From Glandiceps talaboti (taxonomy: Eukaryota; Hemichordata; Enteropneusta; Spengelidae): a stretch of 62,000 nucleotides of DNA. The notes below the pieces were generated by a model, which did no database searches, had not been told where the DNA came from, and was given only the letters and a program-made list of their open reading frames with translations. Numbering within the stretch: the stretch's first letter is position 1; each line of letters begins with the position of its first letter. A program made the translations under genes and the position numbers. This document shows positions 48,784-62,000 of the stretch, one piece after another. The stretch covers positions 8,575,475 through 8,637,474 of the forward strand of contig NC_135554.1 in assembly GCF_964340395.1 (NCBI RefSeq), given 5' to 3'.

Positions 48784-49932
48784 ATGATAACAAAGATTAT
48801 GAAAAACCGTCTCCAATTGGACACAATTGGAACCTTCAAATATAAACTATTAGGAATACTTATTTTATTATTGGCTGGGTATGGATTTGTCAAGTTCGGT
48901 CACGAATTGACTTCTATTGGTCGTGCAAGTGAAATGCCACGGGTAGCTTTTCATCATGCGTTGTTGACTTCGAACGGTCGTACAAGTGAACTACCACAGG
49001 TAGCTGATCATGATGTAAAAAAGATGGATACCTCGTCACAGGTTACTGTCGATTCTAGTCACTACACCAATGTAACTACCAAAGCTAAGCCAATCTACAA
49101 CCGATATGGGTTCGTAAATGTTCAATTCCTCAACCTAGGATTTCTCAATATAACGAAGAGTTGGATCTGTAATGTTGAGTGTCTTGGAATACTTTCATCG
49201 ACTCTGTTCATAGTAAATGATATTGAAACTCATCAACAACTAACAAGTTGGAATCCACAACTAAACGTAGTTCTTGAATCGTTCGGTACGTCTGATTCTA
49301 TGAAGTATGGACAAGTCCAATACTACAGACATGGATTGTTCCGAGCTAAAGTTCTCAACGAACTCCTGAAACATGGAATGTCGGTTTTTAAGACCGAGGC
49401 TGATGCTGTATGGTTTGGCAACCCCATTGACTATTTTCAGCGTTACAGTAATACCGACTTGATTGTGATGCATAATACGTGTTTCCTAATGAAACTGACG
49501 AAAGGTTTAAATGGAGGTTTTATTTATCTGAATGCAACACCAGAGACAAAGTTCGCTTGGAATGAAATGATAGAAGCACTCGAAGAAACACTGGCTCATT
49601 ACGCCGAATACGCTGGAGAAAAGAATATTCACAATGCTGGTAGTGATCAGGTTGTACTGAGCAATATCATAAAGAAATACCCAGTACACGTGCAATGGTT
49701 ACCAATCGATCATTACGTTAGCGGGATTTGGTACGAGGATAGAGTTGTTCAGAACCAAACTCACCCAATAATAATTTTGAATAATTACATCATTGGAAAC
49801 GATGAAAAGGAACAACGTGCAAAGGAATGGGGTCACTGGTTTTTATCAAATGATGATACGTGTATACTGTATCAACAAAAAAACAGACCTAGTGCAAAGA
49901 CAGTAAGCAAAGGGAACTCAGTGAAAGGGTAG
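48784..49932 (+). CDS. Type II membrane nucleotide-diphospho-sugar transferase (GT77-like)
   Basis: Single coding exon of 382 residues. The start is the first ATG after an in-frame TAG (48748-48750); a good acceptor (tttctag) just upstream suggests a 5' UTR intron. Residues 21-38 form one membrane helix near a basic N-terminus, so the enzyme is probably a Golgi type II protein. A stem region (about 40-105) contains two similar segments, GRASEMPRVA and GRTSELPQVA. The catalytic part matches the nucleotide-diphospho-sugar transferase family (PF03407-like): FKTEADAVWFGNP at 202-214 holds the DxD-type metal site, GLNGGFIYLNAT at 241-252, GSDQVV at 286-291, and LNNYIIGN then EWGHWF near the C-terminus. 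The sugar donor and acceptor cannot be told from sequence. Confidence 0.85.
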   Translation: MITKIMKNRLQLDTIGTFKYKLLGILILLLAGYGFVKFGHELTSIGRASEMPRVAFHHALLTSNGRTSELPQVADHDVKKMDTSSQVTVDSSHYTNVTTKAKPIYNRYGFVNVQFLNLGFLNITKSWICNVECLGILSSTLFIVNDIETHQQLTSWNPQLNVVLESFGTSDSMKYGQVQYYRHGLFRAKVLNELLKHGMSVFKTEADAVWFGNPIDYFQRYSNTDLIVMHNTCFLMKLTKGLNGGFIYLNATPETKFAWNEMIEALEETLAHYAEYAGEKNIHNAGSDQVVLSNIIKKYPVHVQWLPIDHYVSGIWYEDRVVQNQTHPIIILNNYIIGNDEKEQRAKEWGHWFLSNDDTCILYQQKNRPSAKTVSKGNSVKG

Positions 49933-50059
49933 GTCGGGACTATGTAATTATACCCGCGTTTTTGTGAGTCACGTTTAATTCGAATTCTTCCATTCCATAC
50001 TTCACGGTACATTTGGGGTTTTAGTTACTTTTCAGTTCAATTGCACGAGCTATGCATTC

Positions 50060-50345
50060 ATGGACACAGAAGTATAGTTTTTATTATATATCGTGTTTTA
50101 TATAGATTATACATTCATAGAGACAGAGAAGTAGAATGCTATTATATATCGGGTTGTATACAGATTATACATTCATAGACAGAAGTATAATTTTATTATA
50201 TATCGGTTTGTATATAGATTATACAATTTCATAGAGATGTAGAATTTTATTATACATCGGGTTTTATATTGATTATACATTCATAGACAGAGAAGTGTAG
50301 TTTTATTATATATTGGGTTGTATATAGATTATACATACATACGGT
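50060..50345. repeat. ~58-bp minisatellite, about 5 units
   Basis: Units built from tatatagattatacattcat and gaagtataattttattatat in alternation, just after the glycosyltransferase gene. Confidence 0.8.
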
Positions 50346-50468
50346 TTTATAAAGCCACATAACAAAATTTAGCAACTTTGACCATACTTTCAATTACATT
50401 AGCAGCAATCATCAGAATTAAACTGAATAAAGACATTCTGCAAGGGTTTATCTTGAACATGACTCTGT

Positions 50469-50506
50469 GTGTATGTGTGTTTATGTGTGTGTGTGTGTCT
50501 CTCTCT

Positions 50507-50553
<47 letters not shown>

Positions 50554-50952
50554 ACTCATACTGTAGTGTACTCAAGAACGTGCACGTGCATCGCGTTCAG
50601 TGTACATGTATATTAATTTCGCAAACAATGACTGATTATCAATACTGTAGCCAACGTGGCAAAAGTTTTTAATTATAACAAATACACAATAGAGGTTAAG
50701 GTCGTTCAAATACTTTCACCATTGCAGAAAACAAATGTAGATAGATTTCATTTGTAGATGAACGAGTTAACACATCTCGAGTTTGTAATGTGTGTGAATT
50801 TAATTGATGCAAGGTGAAACCTCTGTAACAAGTTATACAACATTGGCACCAACATAAATAAAAAACAAAGTTAGTCAAAATGTCACCACACACACACACA
50901 CACATGTACACCCCCCCCCCCCCCACGCACACACTCCCCCTCTCCCCCTCTC

Positions 50953-51035
<83 letters not shown>

Positions 51036-51055
51036 CGCTCGCTCGCTCGCTAGAA
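50469..51055. repeat. Microsatellites (GT)n, then (CA)n, C run and (CT)n
   Basis: (GT)n at about 50469-50550, (CA)n near 50889, a C run at 50910, and a long (CT)n ending in gctcgctc at about 50938-51050. Confidence 0.9.
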
Positions 51056-51125
51056 ATTATGTGTATAGTTTGATATCTTATGTATCTTAATGGCCTCCGA
51101 CATGTCTTTATTTTCCAAAAAGTTC

Positions 51126-51528
51126 TCACCGTGAGAGGGAGACACCCACAATAGTGATGCCAAAATCAAGTATGGTGAGGAAAGATCTGCTGGCTATATA
51201 TCTCCCAATACAGTTAGCCCTAAGTGTGACATTTCTCCTTGCAAAGCCAATATCTATACTCCCGATGGCCGAACCGGGTAAAATATTCAACAGCCCGATG
51301 ATGGCTCTCTGAGCCAGACGAACAACCAGACTGATGGTAGTAACCATGGTGAGGATAGAAGTCGACGGTACCATCAAGTGGAATGATCATGAGTGTATCT
51401 GTCAGTGGTTCACGATGCATGGTGAAATCAGTGATGACACCCATTGTGGCGCTAACGATATCGATGAAGGCTTTATGTAGTATTTGTACACTCAGATTAT
51501 ATCGCGCTTTTTGTTCATGCACTGTCAT
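51126..51528 (-). other. Unassigned minus-strand open frames, head-to-head with the kinase gene
   Basis: From an ATG at about 51528 one frame reads MTVHEQKARYNLSVQILHKA and onwards for about 100 residues. A second overlapping frame (51126-51377) is rich in hydrophobic residues (IIGLLNILPGSAIGSIDIGF, SFLTILDFGITIVGVSLS). Together they could be one coding region with a frameshift or small intron. I do not recognise the family. Confidence 0.22.
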
Positions 51529-51775
51529 CAACCGTTAACCACCACGGCAACATGCTCAATTTGTTGTTGTTTTACTGTATACGGACGTCGCTTTTATAAT
51601 CAATTTGTACAATACAGTGCCTGACACCTGATTGATTTCTTCAGTAAAACCAAAGACAATGCAGTTTCCCTTCCCACTGCATGCAATGTCTGTACAACGC
51701 ACTGTTTTCTGAAAGGACTACGCTGTGACAGCGCGCTGTTATAATTCCCGGCGAAGCAAATAAGAACGCGAATAA

Positions 51776-51802
51776 GTCACGTGGGAAAAATTCGTGACGT
51801 CA
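51776..51802. promoter_or_regulatory. E-box and CRE upstream of the kinase start
   Basis: CACGTG at 51778-51783 within gtcacgtggg, and a perfect CRE TGACGTCA at 51795-51802, 109-133 bp before the ATG at 51911. This resembles a compact animal promoter. Both sites are palindromic and could also serve the minus strand. Confidence 0.45.
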
Positions 51803-51910
51803 CACTGATTCGATGAAAAGGAACACTATGTTTGTTCTACTTGACTTTGTTAAAACACATCACTCAACAAGTATGACTTCGAAGTATACACAGCGTGGTT
51901 CGTACTAATC

Positions 51911-57194
<5,284 letters not shown>

Positions 57195-57519
57195 AATAAA
57201 AGAACAAAAAAAAGGGAGAAAAAGAAAAAGAAAATATTTAAAAAAGGAAAAAAAGAGTTTGGAATATGTGTCATAATAATGTACATTAATTCTAACTCAC
57301 TCTGCTAGCCTATAGTCAGCTCTGTCATATATACCTACACATGGGTGTTGTATTTTTCAAGGTTATATGATGACAGTTATGATCAATTAGGCAATAACTC
57401 AATAAATCTTTTTTTTTAATATCAACAGCATAATATATGTGTACAGTTTTTTTTTTCATGGATGGATGGGTGTAGTGTTTAGTGTTTTGGTCTTACATGT
57501 ATGTAGGTATAAACAGTGT

Positions 57520-57722
57520 GTGTATGTCTGTCTGTCTGTCTGTCTGTCTGTATGAATGTATGTATGTATGTATCTATCTATATATGTATGTATGTATGTA
57601 TGTATGTGTGTGTGTCTGTCTGTATCTGTGTGTCTCTCTCTGTGTGTATGTGTGTGTGTGTGTGTGCTTATATGTGTGTGTGTCTGTGTGTGTGTGTGTC
57701 TGTCTGTGTGTTTGTTTGTTTG
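57520..57722. repeat. Compound microsatellite (CTGT, ATGT, GT)
   Basis: Mixed tgtc, tgta and gt repeats after the kinase gene. Confidence 0.9.
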
Positions 57723-57724
57723 TC

Positions 57725-58695
57725 AAATTCATTGTGAGCAATACTAGATTATCACTACATATTTGTAGGCTAATATACGATTTAACTATTTCATCGAGTT
57801 TTAACCGATTTGTCGTCACAATAAGGGAACATTTATTCTCAATGAAATTTTAGTAACATTGCGATTTGGGCAACATTTGAAATTTACATTATATTTATAA
57901 ACATATTCTGACCGGTTGTACAGATTCAGTCAACATATTGTGTTTGTCTGACGGAAAAATAATACTCTAGTAATTACAACTAGTACAGTATTAACATTCT
58001 TGACGAATTCAAAAACCGAACATTCTCTCCAGAGTCAAATTTGCCACTACGCCTACAGATAACACTAACCACTAATTTACAGGTGCGCTACCTTTTTATA
58101 AGTAATTGGCCATATTTAGTGAATATATCTTTGGGGGGTTTTGATGAAAAAAATATGACAGTTTCAGGTAGTGCAGGTTTAATAGTCCTTGCGAAATTAG
58201 GATTAGTTTTATAGGTGCTGAATAAAATGGTTAAGATTCGGGAACCGGTCATTTTCAACTGACTGGCCAGCCATGGTGTGTAGGTGTACGTTTATGTGTG
58301 TTGTAGTGGCGGTGGAAGCGGAGACTAACCCCATCAAATGTCTAAAGTTGAATGCAAGTTCAAAACTACCCTCCTGTCACTGTCACTGTGACCCCACAGT
58401 AAAAGTCACAATTTCCGATTCAACCCCCACGTCACGTAATTTGATGCACAAGTAATAGTAAAACCTAAGTGTAGCCTGCTTAGATGGCAGAGATGCAGTC
58501 GTTTTGTTATCCACTGCCTCGGGTATGAACATGTGCATGAATGAAGAGAAATATAAAAACCCGTGTTTCCAAAATATAGAGTTATATCTCAATATGGCGT
58601 ATGACAATTTACGATATTTAACAAGATATTTTCAGAGATTTTTCACAACATAAATAAAAATCACATCAAGTGTATTAATTAATGAAAGTGGTCGT
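57725..58695. other. Intergenic, no gene seen
   Basis: AT-rich, unique-looking DNA between the kinase gene and the next tRNA. Short open frames only, without recognisable domains. Confidence 0.45.
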
Positions 58696-58697
58696 GA

Positions 58698-58779
58698 GTA
58701 GTCGTGGCCGAGTGGTTAAGGCGATAGACTAGAAATCTATTGGGCTCTGCCCGCGCAGGTTCGAATCCTGCCGACTACG
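58698..58779 (+). tRNA. tRNA-Ser (AGA), copy 3
   Basis: Same 82-nt sequence as at 43549; followed by gatattttt. Confidence 0.97.
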
Positions 58780-59371
58780 ATATTTTTACCCAACACACTA
58801 AATAATTCTAATTTGTTTCGTGTTTGAGTTTAGAGAAGATGACCAACTAAAGTGGGTGAATATATTGGGTAACGAAATTGTGTGTGAAACAACGTGAATA
58901 AGATAATGCTTAGACCATGTACCAAAGTCTGCTTATAATTCATTAATAAAACTGCAAAATAAAAAAATAAAAAACTTTTGAGATGTGCAAAAAGATGGAT
59001 ACACAAGTAAACTGCGCTATGTGTAACAGTGCAATAAACAAATATCACCAACCGGTCCTGGGAGAGTCTAAATTTTCTGTATTCAAAAACACTGTACGTG
59101 CCTCTGAATGACAGCAAAGGGAAGTTTTATTCCTATTACACTCAGTTAAATAAGGGAATAGTGTTTCACATTATGTTTATGGTGTATAAATGAACGTATT
59201 GCACTAGTTCTATCGATCAATAGAGACATTATTCACAACCCATTCATATTGGCATACATTGCCGCAGTGTCAATTCTATGAGATAATCACGTTTGTAGAT
59301 CATCTGGACGTTACCATATACTCATTCAATATTATAAAATCCAATATGTGAATCAAATACCTCATAGGTGA

Positions 59372-59453
59372 GTAGTCGTGGCCGAGTGGTTAAGGCGATA
59401 GACTTGAAATCTATTGGGCTCTGCCCGCGCAGGTTCGAATCCTGCCGACTACG
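59372..59453 (+). tRNA. tRNA-Ser (TGA)
   Basis: Identical to the four AGA copies except for one base: the loop reads cttgaaa, giving anticodon TGA. It still decodes serine. It is followed by gtacgatctttt, a weaker T4 terminator. Confidence 0.95.
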
Positions 59454-59585
59454 TACGATCTTTTCATGTTTGGTTTTGTGAAATTCACGAGGATGATACA
59501 TACAGTTGAAAACCATGGTAACACGTCTTATCTTAACTTAACTAACTTAACTTAACGTCGCTAACATCTACGAAAATATATCTTA

Positions 59586-59849
59586 AAAGTGGTCTATGAA
59601 TGAGGATTGGGTAAAAAAAATTATTTTTTTAATTCATAAAGCAATTTTATCATGGCGTCCTATACTTGTACGTACAATAACAAACTTTTTACAAATGTTT
59701 TAGCTTTTTCCAATGTATTGAGTTACAAACACAGACTTGGCATATGCCATTTCACATTAATTTTTCAAGTACAGGAAGCCATGATAAAATTGCTTCATAA
59801 ATTAATAATCCAAAATAAATACCCAGTCCTCATCCATATTTGCCACTTT
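59586..59849. mobile_element. MITE-like palindromic element, copy 3
   Basis: aaagtggtctatgaatgagg at the left end, catccatatttgccactttt at the right end, with internal inverted similarity (gcaattttatcatgg / ccatgataaaattgc) and an inner tacgtac. Confidence 0.72.
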
Positions 59850-60023
59850 TGATGAATGGAAATTAATTATATTTATATGGTTTCAAATTTAGATAGACAG
59901 ATAAAAATAAGTTGTCAATAGAAAGTGACATGGTCTCTCTCAGGTCATTCTCACAAACCAGTGGCTATTTTTATGGGATATATTAGCTATTTTTTCCACT
60001 GATGCAGCAAGGTAAGACACTTT

Positions 60024-60328
60024 AAAGTGGTATTTTTTTTAATTTGTACAACAATTTTATAATGGGGTTCTACTTGAAATATCAATGTGAAACAACAATG
60101 CCAAGACTTTGTTTGTAACTCAATGAATTGCAAAAAAAATATTAAATGTATGAAAATGTTATAGTACGTACAGTAAAACCTTTTTAATACGCATTTTTAA
60201 AGCTGTTTTGCAATGTATTGATATACAAACACAGACTTGGTCAATGTTGTTCACGTTGACATTTCAAGTAGAAAGCTTTATAAATTCAAACCAAAATAAA
60301 TACGTAATCCTCATCCATGTGGCCACTT
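60024..60328. mobile_element. MITE-like palindromic element, copy 4
   Basis: aaagtggtattttttt at the left end and catccatgtggccactta at the right end. The centre gtacgtacagtaaaac is shared with the other copies. It lies only 175 bp from copy 3 in the same orientation. Confidence 0.7.
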
Positions 60329-60515
60329 ATATTTAGAGTAGCGTTGTCGATGTCGCTTCTAAAGTAGATAATCGGTTTTAGCTTACGAAGATTTCTCTGA
60401 AAAGGAATATATACATTTACATACATAGTACGAGTGTTTTTTCAAAGAAACCGTTTTGATGCTCAACTTTTGTGTCCTTTAAGATCTTCTGAACGAACTT
60501 AGTTCGTTTAGGGCG

Positions 60516-60617
60516 AAAACCCCACCCCTCCTCCTATACGAACGTTTACAAGTGTGACATCGACCGACATATATATGTCGCACTTGTGAACGTTCGCATA
60601 GAGGAGTGGGGGGGTTT
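60516..60617. repeat. 102-bp imperfect palindrome
   Basis: Arms aaaccccacccctcctc...cgaacgtttacaagtg and their near reverse complement cacttgtgaacgttcg...gaggagtgggggggttt, around a central atatat. It is preceded by a smaller palindrome, gaacgaacttagttcgtt. Confidence 0.85.
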
Positions 60618-60634
60618 GTCCTTATGTCATATTT

Positions 60635-60639
<5 letters not shown>

Positions 60640-60710
<71 letters not shown>
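60640..60710. repeat. (AT)n microsatellite
   Basis: About 70 bp of AT, just after the 102-bp palindrome. Confidence 0.95.
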
Positions 60711-60713
<3 letters not shown>

Positions 60714-61163
60714 AAACCATGGAGAAAACTGTATGTGGCAGTCACTATAGGATCGCTGCAATGTTAAATCACGTTGATAAATACATTAAAATACTACCGG
60801 AAACCCAGCACTGTATATCACATTTGCAGTAAATTTTAATCAACTTATCAACATCTCAGTAGTAAATACAGAAACGATTATCATTGAAGGCGTGAAAGTT
60901 TTAGAAATATGGTTAGAAATACGAAAACGAAGTTCAGCAATCACATTAACACCAGAACCCCCCCCCCCCCGCCCCAACGCTTATTGATCAGCTCTGATAG
61001 CAAAACAATTGGATAGCTGATTGGAGTAAATAAAACCAGCTGCTATCATGAAAATACAACAGACTACGTACTGGAATATCTGATTTTCTGTAGTGATCAT
61101 TCAATTTACTCTACATGTACAAAAATATATTCTAAGAATGAATCATATAAAGCAATCATATAG

Positions 61164-61245
61164 GTAGTCGTGGCCGAGTGGTTAAGGCGATAGACTAGAA
61201 ATCTATTGGGCTCTGCCCGCGCAGGTTCGAATCCTGCCGACTACG
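61164..61245 (+). tRNA. tRNA-Ser (AGA), copy 4
   Basis: Same 82-nt sequence as at 43549; followed by gataattttt. Confidence 0.97.
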
Positions 61246-61810
61246 ATAATTTTTACTGAGATGGTGGAATTTCCGTTGTACTAGTATGTATGCTTACTTC
61301 TCATTTTTATTGAAAACTTTCTGTTTGAGATGTTGATATATTTTAATACTGTCACTCAGTTCACTATTACACTGTTTTCATGTTTGAGTTTGTTTTCGGC
61401 AAGTGGTTAACGAATTATATTCCGAGGCAACTAGTTTATTCGCCATTTTGACCATGGAATTGTTAGGGTTTTTTAATTGCATTTGAAGTTGCAAGATTTA
61501 TTTCATATATGACCTGGCTGTGTTTTTTTAAAGATGAGTTGCCGACAAATTAGAAGAAAGTACATTTCCGTATTACAAATTGGAGAAGGTGGTGGTTTCT
61601 CACCGACAAGTTTCTGGTGAAGTGAGCCCTCTGGTGGCAATGGGATAAAGTATCGAAGCGCCTGCGTGTGCGTTCATCATTTGATCAATTGATCCAAATT
61701 ATGATCCGTCGTGTTTAAAGTTTGCCACTCTCCGTTGAAGGGAGAAAATACGTCGCATGGTCTATCTAATATTTCGATGGAAACGACCAAAAAGTAACCT
61801 GGTTCGTATT

Positions 61811-61848
61811 ACGCATGCGCACACTGTCGATTGGAAAAATGGCTGCTC
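61811..61848 (+). promoter_or_regulatory. NRF1-like and YY1-like promoter elements
   Basis: acgcatgcgca at 61811-61821 matches the NRF1 palindrome with one mismatch, and gaaaaatggctgc (61834-61846) matches a YY1 site that overlaps the start codon. This pairing is typical of animal housekeeping promoters. Confidence 0.45.
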
Positions 61849-61854
61849 GCACAG
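61839..61854 (+). CDS. Probable first coding exon of a gene leaving the window
   Basis: ATGGCTGCTCGCACAG|gtgagt: MAART and one extra base, then a consensus donor. The following DNA is intron-like to the window end. The product cannot be identified. Confidence 0.45.
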
Positions 61855-62000
61855 GTGAGTCATGGAATCCGATGTATTACTTGCATCATTTTACCGAACG
61901 ATGTGGTCCAAGCATCATGTTGTGTTATATGCATGCCCTACGTATCATGTAGAGGTGTCATTTGGCCACAGAATGTTCAACTGCTACGAACAATACATTA

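Overview
The window looks like animal nuclear DNA, most likely from an invertebrate deuterostome, with a lancelet (Branchiostoma) as my best guess. That is an inference: genes have introns with GT..AG sites, tRNA-Ser genes almost match the vertebrate sequence, simple-sequence arrays are very dense, Penelope-like retroelement relics are present, and the gene families (Renilla-type luciferase/haloalkane dehalogenase-like, tandem farnesoic-acid-O-methyltransferase (FAMeT)-type domains, a DUF-type nucleotide-diphospho-sugar transferase) fit lancelets. An echinoderm or hemichordate is not excluded.

Layout. 1-4.1 kb: no recognisable gene, one 27-bp minisatellite. 4.2-5.3 kb: an intact intronless Renilla-luciferase-like gene. 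5.3-9.8 kb: repeats, including a decayed Penelope-like reverse transcriptase. 10.2-22.0 kb: a secreted multi-domain gene (signal-peptide exon, 22-nt microexon, seven FAMeT-type domain exons, all in consistent phase). 23-25 kb: a Penelope fragment and a MITE. 25.5-40.8 kb: a second, partly decayed copy of the whole 4.8-24 kb block. It holds a truncated luciferase-like pseudogene and a shorter FAMeT gene with two domain exons. About 41.5-43.2 kb carries a third, more diverged copy of the region that follows the luciferase gene. 43.5-61.2 kb: five tRNA-Ser genes (four AGA, one TGA) spread around a single-coding-exon type II glycosyltransferase (48.8-49.9 kb) and an eight-exon protein-kinase-like gene (51.9-57.2 kb). 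61.8 kb: the probable first coding exon and promoter of a gene that runs off the window.

How it fits together. The left two thirds is a tandem segmental duplication whose two copies can be compared with each other. The comparison shows where a MITE and a Penelope fragment inserted (filled in one copy, empty in the other), where minisatellites grew, and how the FAMeT domain array expanded by whole-exon and exon-pair duplication. The right third is a more ordinary gene neighbourhood. Its kinase introns are unusual: one acceptor uses a (CT)n microsatellite as its pyrimidine tract, and one donor is followed by a 36-bp minisatellite that repeats the exon-intron junction.

All similarities come from reading the sequence by eye; no alignment or database search was run.
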